A stretch of DNA of 13,548 nucleotides from NCBI GenBank assembly GCA_003229935.1, contig QIGD01000019.1:1-13548 (forward strand). Reading direction: 5' to 3'. The notes below the pieces were generated by a model that was not told where the DNA came from, ran no database searches, and saw nothing but the letters and a program-made list of their open reading frames with translations. A program made the position numbers and the translations under genes. This DNA is from Methanobacteriota archaeon (GTDB lineage Archaea; Hydrothermarchaeota; Hydrothermarchaeia; Hydrothermarchaeales; BMS3B). Of this stretch, positions 6,674 to 13,461 are shown in pieces. How positions within the stretch are numbered: the first letter of the stretch is position 1; each line of letters starts with the position of its first letter.

Positions 6674-7593
6674 TAAACTGCAACATCAAGATTGAGCTTT
6701 TCAACCATCTCTTTATATCTGTTGCGGATTGTTACTTCAGTTACGCCTGCCACATGAGCCACTTCCTTCTGAGTTTTTCTTTCTCCGAGAATCACGGAAG
6801 CAATGTACAGGGCCGCAGCACATATTCCAGTCGGCCCTCTGCCTGATGTAACCCCCATTTGCTTTATTGCCTGAGTTACTATCTCTCTGGCTTTACTTCT
6901 TACCTCTCCACTTAACCTCAACTCACTTCCGAATCTTTCAATATAATCAAGAGGTGAAGAAGGTCTTGGGGTAAGGCCCAGCTCTCTTGCAACAAATCTG
7001 TATGTCTTTCCTATTTCCTTTCTATTTAGTCTTGCTGTATCTGAAATTTCGTCAAGAGTTCTCGGCACACCGTACTGTCTGCAGGCAAAGTATATTGATG
7101 CAGCACTTACTCCTTCTATACTCCTGCCTCTTGTAAGTCCCTTTTCAACAGCCCTCCTGTAAATTTTGGCTGCCATTTCTCTGACATTTTTTGGCAGGTC
7201 AAGGCGAGAAGAGAGGGCATCCATTTCAGTTAATGCTCTGGCAAGGTTTCTCTCTAATGAATTGCTAACCCTTATACGCTGCTGCCACTTCCTGAGACGG
7301 TACATCTGAGCTTTACTGGCTGAAGAAATTTCTCTGCCTGATGCATCCTTGTTGCGCCAGTCTATAATAGTACTCATACCAAGGTCATGGAGAGTATAAG
7401 TTAGAGGTGCACCTGTGTGACTTCTCTTATTCATCTGTTCACTATCAAAAGCCCGCCAGTCAGGCCCACAATCTAACAGTGACTCCCTAACAACAAGTCC
7501 GCACCCATTGCATACAACTTCAGCCCTTTCTGTATCATGAGATAGACTCCTGCTCCCACACTCTGGGCATTCATCAAGATTCGTTCCTCCCAA
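6673..7593 (-). CDS. tfb: Transcription initiation factor B (TFB, TFIIB homologue)
   Basis: TFB binds the TBP-TATA complex and recruits archaeal RNA polymerase. The 306-aa protein has the full layout. The N-terminal zinc ribbon is at C9/C12/C28/C31 (CPECG, CNGCG). The B-reader/linker includes DWRAFD (45-50). Two cyclin-fold repeats follow (about 105-200 and 205-303). The second ends in a helix-turn-helix (~274-297, TQKEVAHVAGVTEVTIRNRY) that reads the BRE element. The start is TTG at 7593, chosen because GGAGGAG lies 6-7 nt upstream and the zinc ribbon follows at the usual distance. The first 20 bases overlap the end of the Gar1 gene. The Gar1-TFB gene pair recurs in euryarchaea. Whether this is the only TFB of the organism cannot be seen. 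Confidence 0.97.
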   Translation of the reverse strand: MGGTNLDECPECGSRSLSHDTERAEVVCNGCGLVVRESLLDCGPDWRAFDSEQMNKRSHTGAPLTYTLHDLGMSTIIDWRNKDASGREISSASKAQMYRLRKWQQRIRVSNSLERNLARALTEMDALSSRLDLPKNVREMAAKIYRRAVEKGLTRGRSIEGVSAASIYFACRQYGVPRTLDEISDTARLNRKEIGKTYRFVARELGLTPRPSSPLDYIERFGSELRLSGEVRSKAREIVTQAIKQMGVTSGRGPTGICAAALYIASVILGERKTQKEVAHVAGVTEVTIRNRYKEMVEKLNLDVAV

Positions 7594-7846
7594 CTGAGCT
7601 CCTCCTTTTATCTTTTAATATAAATAATCCAGAGGATTTTATTTCGCTCACAAGCCTCTCAGTAAGCTTAATTTCAGGTCTTATAACAAAGTAGGGGTGT
7701 GAAACTGGGCCTATAACGTCTGCAACCTTACCAATTATAATACCTGTCTTTGTGATAACATTACTGGACATAGGGGGGTAATTCTTTCCCCTGAAAATTA
7801 ATGTACCTGTACCACTGATATGAATGAATTCCCCCAGAGGCTGCAT
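7574..7846 (-). CDS. gar1: Gar1, H/ACA ribonucleoprotein subunit
   Basis: Gar1 is the small beta-barrel protein that binds the Cbf5 pseudouridine synthase and helps H/ACA guide RNA particles load and release rRNA substrate. At 90 aa it is about the archaeal size. GKVADVIGPVSHPYFVI (residues 39-55) is the family's core motif. I chose ATG 7846 over an in-frame TTG six codons earlier, because TAGGAGGG lies just before this ATG, with GGAGG 7 nt away. That Shine-Dalgarno site overlaps the stop codon of the PHP gene. The 3' end runs 20 bases into the TFB gene in another frame, so the two are probably translationally coupled. Confidence 0.93.
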   Translation of the reverse strand: MQPLGEFIHISGTGTLIFRGKNYPPMSSNVITKTGIIIGKVADVIGPVSHPYFVIRPEIKLTERLVSEIKSSGLFILKDKRRSSVGRNES

Positions 7847-7856
7847 AATAACCCTC

Positions 7857-8504
7857 CTAATCAACTGTTAACCTTCTTGGATTAACAGCAGTAATTATTC
7901 TGGAATATTTATCGCTCAAACCTGAAGCTAAAGCCACATTCAGTATATTTTCTGGTAAAATTATATCCTCCGGGGCATGGGAATCAGTATTCACCAGCAG
8001 TTCTGCTTTAACTTCCTCGGCAACCCTTGCGACATGCCCGTTGGCAAGGCAGTGCCCCTTCCTTGCTGATAACTCGAGAAAAATTTCATTTTCTTTGGCA
8101 AGTTCTGCCTCCTCTACAGTTATTAAGCCTGGATGAGAAAGAATATCCACATCGGGTGTTGAAACCCCTGCACTATTTGTGCCTCTGGCTACAGGTTCGA
8201 CAATAGTTTCTCCGTGGACAACAACAACCTCTGCACCAAGCTTCTTTGCCTTAACAGCAAACCTTGGAATCAGGTCGGGTGGAAGGTGGGTAAGTTCTAT
8301 CCCGATTAGAACTTTTATGTCATGTCCCTGAAGTTCTCCCTTTGCTCTGAGAAGGTGTTTTAGAATAAATTCCATATTACTTCCATCAGCATGGTCAGTT
8401 ATGGCTATGGCTTCAAAACCCTTTTCTGCATAACGCCTTGCTATCTCACTGGGTAGGAGCTCTCCATCTGAAAAAATACTATGGAGATGCATATCAAAAC
8501 TCAT
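7857..8504 (-). CDS. PHP-domain phosphoesterase (histidinol-phosphatase-like)
   Basis: PHP proteins are metal-dependent phosphoesterases with a distorted TIM barrel. All expected metal ligands are visible in the 215-aa protein: H6 and H8 (HLHS), D13, D37-H38 (TDHAD), E70 (GIE), H97 (VHGE), H124 (SHPG), D174 and H176 (TDSH). Short archaeal members are often named histidinol-phosphatase-like, but the operon context (Gar1, TFB, DUF434) gives no support for histidine synthesis. A nucleotide or RNA phosphoester substrate is as likely. The substrate is unknown. ATG 8504 has no Shine-Dalgarno site but has a TATA box at the leaderless distance. The stop overlaps the Gar1 ribosome-binding site. It is the first gene of the operon. 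Confidence 0.88.
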   Translation of the reverse strand: MSFDMHLHSIFSDGELLPSEIARRYAEKGFEAIAITDHADGSNMEFILKHLLRAKGELQGHDIKVLIGIELTHLPPDLIPRFAVKAKKLGAEVVVVHGETIVEPVARGTNSAGVSTPDVDILSHPGLITVEEAELAKENEIFLELSARKGHCLANGHVARVAEEVKAELLVNTDSHAPEDIILPENILNVALASGLSDKYSRIITAVNPRRLTVD

Positions 8505-8525
8505 AGGTCTAACTGTTCCATGCTA

Positions 8526-8535
8526 TTATTTTAAG
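8526..8535 (-). promoter_or_regulatory. TATA box of the PHP-gar1-tfb-DUF434 operon
   Basis: On the minus strand CTTAAAATAA is centred ~26 bp before the ATG at 8504, which fits transcription starting at or next to the start codon. No other promoter is evident between the four genes, where gaps are 10 bp or less or the genes overlap. Confidence 0.5.
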
Positions 8536-8777
8536 TTTTCTGATATTATTAACAGCCTTCTTATAATTGTTTCAGGCTCTTCTGTTCTCCCTTTAGACCT
8601 CTTGCTCTTCTTCTCTTCTTTTCTGTTCTACTCACCACCTACCATTCCTTTACATTTTAAAAACAGCAGATACATATGTGAATAATAAAGTAATAGATAG
8701 ATATAGATAAAATTAAGATAGGTATAACTAAAAGCCAGCGTAAAATACTCAATCACTCACGGCTAAGTCATGTGGGC

Positions 8778-8801
8778 TTATCTCGTGAGAGACGAGGGTA
8801 A
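8778..8801 (+). other. Stem-loop in the spacer before the decayed helicase gene
   Basis: TTATCTCGT pairs with ACGAGGgTAA around a GAGAG loop, with one bulged G and one T-G pair. It lies 11 bases before a Shine-Dalgarno-like AGGAGG (8812-8817). An ACA follows directly, but no guide-RNA pocket is evident. It could be a leader structure of the decayed gene or a small RNA; the sequence does not decide. Confidence 0.3.
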
Positions 8802-8825
8802 CAGGTTGATTAGGAGGCATTGAAA

Positions 8826-9143
8826 ATGCAGAAGTTATTGGTTAGAGTTAAAGAACACATCAGGGGCTCCTCTTCAAGTTCACTACTCTGTAAGTGAGGC
8901 ATTAAACAGAGAGGAAACTCTCAGGCTAATACTGGCAAATAACAGCTCCGAAGAAGACCAACACTCTGGCAAGAGTGGACAGGACTTGAGAGTTCCTGTC
9001 ATAAATCTGCAAATTCAAATGAAGTTCTCAGCGAGCTTGAAGAGATAGGTATTGATGAGAAGAAAGCTAAAGCAGTAATCTAACAGTTACGCAGCCAGAG
9101 AGATATTTTTGAGCCTAAAGAGAATATGTATAAAACAACATAG
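8826..9143 (+). pseudogene. Decayed gene; last ~40 codons resemble an MCM-type C-terminal winged helix
   Basis: AGGAGG at 8812-8817 precedes an ATG (8826) that opens only 23 codons before a TGA (8895). Coding character continues in shifted frames: from about 8865 a second frame reads APLQVHYSVSEALNREETLR. From about 9010 the first frame resumes as NEVLSELEEIGIDEKKAKAV. It then meets a TAA where CAA or GAA would be expected, and ends RDIFEPKENMYKTT before a TAG at 9141-9143. The pattern GIDEKKA...QLRSQRDIFEP...Y resembles the winged helix that ends archaeal MCM helicases. That family assignment is from memory of the motif and is tentative. Frameshifts plus an in-frame stop make it a remnant. 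The TTG-started helicase gene begins 14 bases after its final stop. Confidence 0.4.
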
Positions 9144-9150
9144 AAGAGGT
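9129..9150 (+). promoter_or_regulatory. TATA-like box and Shine-Dalgarno site of the XPD/DinG-type helicase
   Basis: TATAAA at 9129-9134 is ~26 bp before the TTG start at 9158. AGAGGT at 9145-9150 is a Shine-Dalgarno-like site 7 nt before it and supports the TTG start. The TATA-like box lies in the last codons of the decayed gene and could be fortuitous. Confidence 0.4.
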
Positions 9151-9157
9151 AATTGAA

Positions 9158-10813
9158 TTGACTTATACAGATAATTTCCCTCATAAAACATACAGAAAAT
9201 ACCAAAAGGAAGTAATAGAAGAAATAGAAGATAAATTTGAAAATAATGATGATGAAGTAGTGATTATTGAAGCACCTCCTGGTTTTGGAAAGAGTGCAGT
9301 AAATGTCGCAGTCGCAAAGAGCTTTAATAGCGCTTACATCATAACAACACAGAAAGTATTACAGGATTTCTATGCTAATGAATATAAACTTCCAGTGATA
9401 AAAGGAAGACAAAATTATACATGCCTCATTACAGGTGGAACAGCAGATAATGGACCATGCCAACTCTTTAATCCACCTAAAGCATCAAATAAAAAAACAT
9501 CTCAAAAGAATTTTAATTTCAATAAAAACAATTATTACTGCAAACTTAAAGATGACTGTCCTTATGAAATTGCAAAAAAAGAATGTGCTGATTCTCCAGT
9601 ATGTGTAATGAATATGACATATAGTTTTCATATGCCCCCAGAATTTACAGAGAGAGAATTAATTATAGTTGATGAAGCCCATAACCTTGATGACACTATA
9701 TTAGACTTTGTAACAAAAACAATTAAAAAAACAGATGTTTTAAAAGATACACCTGTTGACACAACAATACAAGAATGTATTGGATATATGATGAGTAAAC
9801 GAAAAGAAATGTTAGATTATATCGAAACAAATAATATTAAACAGAAAAGAATAGGAGACAAATTAATTTATAAAATAAAAGAAGAAGAGAAAACAAGAGA
9901 AAAAATCTCTAAGGGATTAAAAAAAGAAATTGAAAAAGGTATAAACCAAATAAGTAAAATACATTTTGAAATTGTCGAAGAAGAAAATATTATGAAAGAG
10001 ATAAGAGAATTAGATAATGATATTTCTAAAGGATATGGATGGGTCGCAAAAGACAATTTAACAAGTATAACATTCACACCTTTAACTGTTGGAAGATTCT
10101 TAAATAAATTACTATGGGAGAGAGGAAACAAAATATTATGCACCAGTGCTACTTTTTTAGATAAAGATAGATTTATGAAAGAGACTGGATTGAATGGTAA
10201 AACGGCAACATTCAAATCAGTACCTTCTTCATTTAATAAGAAAAATAGATTAATCTATTATATTCAAACAGGTAAAATGTCATACAACTACAGAGAAAAA
10301 ACACTTCCCATTTTGGCTAAAAAAGTAAACCAAATATGTAAAGAGTATAAAGGAGATAATATAATTGTTCATGCACATACATATAAAAATATTAATGATA
10401 TAGCAAAATTAATTAAAACAGATAAGGAAATAATACTTCAATCTAAAATTGACAGGGAAAAAAGTTTGGATAATTTTAAAAGAGGTAAAAATAAAATATT
10501 TCTATCTGTAAAAATGACAGAAGGAATTGATTTAAAAGATGATATGTGTAGAGTGAATATTCTTGCAAAAGTACCATTTGGAATTACAGTAGATAAACGA
10601 ATAAAGGAAAGAATGAAGACAGATATAAAATGGTATTATTGGAAAACTATAATCGAAATTGTTCAGGCATATGGTAGAACAACTAGAAGTGAATATGATT
10701 ATTCAGATACATATATATTAGATAGTGACTTTGGACGTTTATATAGTAATAACACACAAATGTTTCCTGAGTGGTTTAAGGAAGCTCTTATATGGAAAAA
10801 CAAACAACTCTAA
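9158..10813 (+). CDS. XPD/DinG-type superfamily 2 DNA helicase with Fe-S cluster cysteines
   Basis: A 551-aa ATP-dependent helicase of the Rad3/XPD/DinG group (5'-3' DNA helicases of repair and recombination). Seen in order: Q-motif-like YRKYQ (12-16), Walker A APPGFGKS (39-46, K45), an Fe-S region following GRQNYTC (C89, C101, C128, C134, with extra C143 and C149), and DEAH at 172-175 (VDEAHNLDD). A lysine/glutamate-rich stretch (~190-290) takes the place of the Arch-type insert. Then come CTSATF, TEGID (motif V) and QAYGRTTRS (503-511, motif VI). It is somewhat shorter than cellular XPD (usually ~550-650 aa). Base composition is far more A-rich than the genes to the left. With the decayed gene upstream this suggests acquisition, perhaps from a virus or plasmid. 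No partner genes follow. Confidence 0.88.
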   Translation: MTYTDNFPHKTYRKYQKEVIEEIEDKFENNDDEVVIIEAPPGFGKSAVNVAVAKSFNSAYIITTQKVLQDFYANEYKLPVIKGRQNYTCLITGGTADNGPCQLFNPPKASNKKTSQKNFNFNKNNYYCKLKDDCPYEIAKKECADSPVCVMNMTYSFHMPPEFTERELIIVDEAHNLDDTILDFVTKTIKKTDVLKDTPVDTTIQECIGYMMSKRKEMLDYIETNNIKQKRIGDKLIYKIKEEEKTREKISKGLKKEIEKGINQISKIHFEIVEEENIMKEIRELDNDISKGYGWVAKDNLTSITFTPLTVGRFLNKLLWERGNKILCTSATFLDKDRFMKETGLNGKTATFKSVPSSFNKKNRLIYYIQTGKMSYNYREKTLPILAKKVNQICKEYKGDNIIVHAHTYKNINDIAKLIKTDKEIILQSKIDREKSLDNFKRGKNKIFLSVKMTEGIDLKDDMCRVNILAKVPFGITVDKRIKERMKTDIKWYYWKTIIEIVQAYGRTTRSEYDYSDTYILDSDFGRLYSNNTQMFPEWFKEALIWKNKQL

Positions 10814-11373
10814 TCACATAATTAAACTCACTACCACCTAAAGAGATATGATGATTTACCAACAGCTAATCAAACCCTACTTTGAACGTAATACAGAAAT
10901 AAAATTAATAGATAAATAAAAAAAAACTAGTTATAATCACAATCCACTATATTGTTATTAGAATCAGTATAAAACATGTATATAAATTGTAATTCATGGT
11001 ATTTAGATATATTAATGGAATTTTAGGATAAAGGACAGATATTGTTTGAATTTAAGAGGTGTTGCAAGAATACAGTGTTTATGCTACTATAGTTGGAGTT
11101 AAAGAAGGTAAAATGAGAGGTAGAACAGATTTGAGGGAAAGAGATTGTGGTTGGGGTTAAATTAGAGAAAATGTGTCTTTTGCTGCTTGATTTTTTGTAT
11201 TCGACTGTAACTGTCAAATTCATTAGCGATATTTTGATGAATTTTGGCTAATTTTCTGCTTTTTTATGTAAAATAGCTGAATCTAATCTGTGTAAAAGAG
11301 AAATAGCAAAATATTAAGTGGCGAAGGTAAGATGTTTTGCATCTCGCCTAGAGAGTTAATGATTTCATGCCTT
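10814..11373. other. AT-rich spacer without a recognisable gene
   Basis: About 560 bp between the helicase and gadB. It holds A/T runs (an A9 tract at 10920-10928), only short open frames, and no tRNA, CRISPR repeat or clear guide RNA. The composition stays low in GC until about 11310 and rises sharply at the gadB end, so the acquisition boundary of gadB probably lies near 11310-11375. A 34-codon frame (11059-11160) has no ribosome-binding site and no recognisable similarity. Confidence 0.5.
11320..11348 (-). terminator. Hairpin downstream of gadB, possible terminator
   Basis: GGCG (11320-11323) pairs with CGCC (11345-11348), and AGATG (11330-11334) with CATCT (11340-11344). There is a six-base bulge on one side. 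It lies 25 bp past the gadB stop. The sequence after it on the minus strand is only moderately T-rich, so termination is uncertain. Confidence 0.3.
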
Positions 11374-12774
11374 TTATCTGCCGCTATGATTGTAGCTACC
11401 CGCCTCGGATTCAGACAGCGGTTTGCTCACTGGATGCTTATCGAAGTAAGCGATTGAATGTCGGATATCGTCGAGAAGTAATGAACCAAGATCGTGACTG
11501 AACCCATGGCGCACGAGGATACGTTGAATGACGAGGTCGGTGCAATTGGGTAACATGGAATAGGCGGGCACGAGCCATCCCCGTGTTCGCAGTCGGTCGG
11601 CTAAATCATAAAGGGTGAATCCAACGTCAGTATCTTCTTTCAGTTTCCAACTTACAGCGGGAATACCACCTTCACCATCGTGAATAAGTTCGAATATTCC
11701 CATTTGTTCAATCGCCTTAGCGAGATATTTGGCTGTGTCGTAGCAAGCTTGTTGTATTTTTCGATATCCCTCCTTGCCTAGCCGCAGGAAATTATAATAC
11801 TGGGCGATTATCTGTCCACCTGGGCGAGAGAAATTGAGTGCGAAAGTTGGCACATCACCCCCCAAGTAGTTAACATTAAAAATGAGATCTTCATCTAAAT
11901 CATCTATATCTCGCCAAACAGCCCAACCAACTCCGAGTGGAGCAAGTCCAAATTTGTGACCTGATGCGTTGATTGACTTTACCCTTGGTAACCTAAAATC
12001 CCATTCCAAATCTGGATTTACAAAGGGTGCCAGAAAGCCTCCGCTCGCCGCATCGACGTGGATTGGAATGTCAAGTCCCTGTTCGCTCTGAAGCTGATCA
12101 AGTGCATCACTAACAGCCTTTACCGGTTCATACTGGCCGGTAAAAGTTACACCAAGCGTTGGAACTACACCAATCGTATTATCATCACATCTCTTGAGAA
12201 CCTCCTCAGGCGTCATGATTAGGCGGTCGCCTTCCATCGGTATTTCCCGCAGTTCGACATCCCAATAACGGCAGAACTTGGGCCAGCATATCTGCACAGG
12301 GCCAGTAACAAGATTTGGCTTATCCGTCGGTTTACCTTCGGCTTGGCGTCGTTTGCGCCACCTCCACTTCAGAGCCAGTCCGCCTAACATAGCAGCCTCA
12401 CTTGATCCAGTCGTAGAGCAACCAATTGTATGTGCTGATTCCGGTGAATTCCATAAATCAGCTAGCATATGAACACACCGTCTCTCGACTTCCGCTGTCT
12501 GGGGATACTCATCCTTGTCAATCATATTCTTGTCAACGCACTCATCCATAAGCTGTTGCACTTCTGGTTCCCACCAAGTAGTGCAAAATGTTGCAAGGTT
12601 TTGTCGTGCGTTGCCATCAAGCATCAGTTCGTCGTGAATGGCGCTGTAAGCGTCGCGTGGAATGTGCTCGTCTTTAGGGAACTTGAATTTTGGGAACTTG
12701 ACAGATAGGTCAGCCGACCCATAAATATCATCCAACAGCTCATCTCGAATGTCTTCCCTCTTATGTAATGCCAT
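11374..12774 (-). CDS. gadB: Glutamate decarboxylase, bacterial GadB type
   Basis: A PLP enzyme converting glutamate to 4-aminobutyrate (GABA) and CO2 while consuming a proton. The protein is 466 aa, the same length as E. coli GadB, and can be followed against it along its whole length. Visible active-site features are GSSEA (123-127, phosphate binding), Q161 in PVQICW (over the PLP ring), HVDAASGG with D241 (pyridine nitrogen), and K274 in SGHKFG (Schiff base). The C-terminus ends with a histidine three residues from the end (H463). In E. coli GadB a near-terminal histidine closes the active site at neutral pH, so a pH switch is possible but not shown. AGGAGGT 7 nt before the ATG is a perfect Shine-Dalgarno site. 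No GadC antiporter is nearby. GC content and codon use are higher than in neighbouring genes, which points to transfer from bacteria. Confidence 0.96.
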   Translation of the reverse strand: MALHKREDIRDELLDDIYGSADLSVKFPKFKFPKDEHIPRDAYSAIHDELMLDGNARQNLATFCTTWWEPEVQQLMDECVDKNMIDKDEYPQTAEVERRCVHMLADLWNSPESAHTIGCSTTGSSEAAMLGGLALKWRWRKRRQAEGKPTDKPNLVTGPVQICWPKFCRYWDVELREIPMEGDRLIMTPEEVLKRCDDNTIGVVPTLGVTFTGQYEPVKAVSDALDQLQSEQGLDIPIHVDAASGGFLAPFVNPDLEWDFRLPRVKSINASGHKFGLAPLGVGWAVWRDIDDLDEDLIFNVNYLGGDVPTFALNFSRPGGQIIAQYYNFLRLGKEGYRKIQQACYDTAKYLAKAIEQMGIFELIHDGEGGIPAVSWKLKEDTDVGFTLYDLADRLRTRGWLVPAYSMLPNCTDLVIQRILVRHGFSHDLGSLLLDDIRHSIAYFDKHPVSKPLSESEAGSYNHSGR

Positions 12775-12830
12775 AATTGATACCTCCTAATTACGATATT
12801 TACTCTACTTAACAAGTTTTTTCCTTGAGG

Positions 12831-12838
12831 TATAAAAA
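12831..12838 (-). promoter_or_regulatory. TATA-like box of gadB
   Basis: On the minus strand TTTTTATA lies ~57 bp before the ATG. With the usual ~26-bp spacing, transcription would start near 12808, giving a ~34-nt leader that includes the strong AGGAGGT site. If gadB came from bacteria, this box shows it may have gained an archaeal promoter. Confidence 0.4.
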
Positions 12839-12956
12839 TCTGTTGTTCTTCTAAATAGTTGTCCCCCTTTTCCCTTTCGGTTGTCGTTTCCCAGCCTAGA
12901 AATACGCCTGGAGTCTCAGCTATTTCTTCGTAGATAGCAGTTTTTTCCCTCTAGTC

Positions 12957-13170
12957 CTAGAGCAGGTCGGCAAGCTTTTCCACCAGCTCCTCCCTGGAGC
13001 ATGCAGAATTAAATATGTGTTGGAGGGAAACGAGCATTTCGATGAAATATACCAGTTTGGTTTCGTCTACGATATCCCCTAGTTTCATCGCCTTTATCAC
13101 GGTCTTAAAATTCTTGCCTATAACTTTAGCTATAAGGATTATAGTGTTCTCGCTGGAGTCATCGACAAGA
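12957..13170 (-). pseudogene. 3' fragment of an unrecognised gene overlapping a transposase remnant
   Basis: On the minus strand about 70 codons (down to the TAG at 12957-12959) look protein-like: DSSENTIILIAKVIGKNF, then MKLGDIVDETKLVYFIEML, and finally SREELVEKLADLL, an amphipathic C-terminus. Further upstream the same frame becomes implausible because it is the complement of the transposase fragment. The natural 5' part thus seems to have been replaced when the mobile element arrived. I do not recognise the family. An internal ATG could make a 43-aa product, but it has no ribosome-binding site. Confidence 0.3.
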
Positions 13171-13415
13171 AGACTGAAGCCTTCGTGTTGGAGTTTGAGG
13201 AGAATGGAAGGGCGAAGCGCTATATCGTTGGCTACAACAGCGAGATGGCAGAAGACGACAAGACCTACCGTGAGAGTAGAATTCGAAGAGTGACAGAAAA
13301 ACTTGACGGAATAAAGGCTACAGTGGAGAAGGGAAAACTCAAGCAAAAAATGAAGATAGCGGAGCGGGCTGGCAAGACCATGAAAGGTGTGAAGAGGTAC
13401 TCAGGCTTTGCCTAA
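13083..13415 (+). pseudogene. IS4/IS1634-like transposase fragment
   Basis: An open frame without a proper start begins after a TAG at 13080-13082 and ends at TAA 13413-13415. Its second half (FEENGRAKRYIVGYNSEMAE, then EKLDGIKATVEKGKLKQK and KIAERAGKTMKGVKRYSG) resembles the mid-to-late region of IS1634-group DDE transposases. Those have a lysine-rich helical stretch after a strand such as YIVGYN. The N-terminal part with the first catalytic aspartates and the C-terminal part with the glutamate are missing, so it is dead. The first ~30 codons may not belong to it, because the opposite strand looks more protein-like there. Family assignment is by motif memory. Confidence 0.5.
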
Positions 13416-13461
13416 AAATAAAGTAGCAAAGTTTATTAATTAGATCAGCGTATCTGAAAGC

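Noticed and set aside
8533..8640. Purine-rich minus-strand frame ending SENLK upstream of the PHP gene
   Set aside because: It has no start codon after the upstream TAG, and its 3' end overlaps the PHP promoter. It is probably just a polypurine tract.
8640..8740. ATAGATAGATATAGATA stretch as a tandem repeat or CRISPR leader
   Set aside because: Only a short imperfect AT-rich run; no direct repeats with spacers occur anywhere in the window.
11059..11160. 34-codon plus-strand frame starting GTG
   Set aside because: No ribosome-binding site, a stop immediately upstream, and no recognisable similarity.
11023..11223. 66-codon minus-strand frame in the AT-rich spacer
   Set aside because: Low-complexity Ser/Asn-rich composition, no ribosome-binding site and no recognisable family.
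11234..11280. Possible C/D box guide RNA (TTGATGA ... CTGA)
   Set aside because: The C box lacks the leading purine, there is no convincing C'/D' pair, and the flanking bases do not form a proper terminal stem.
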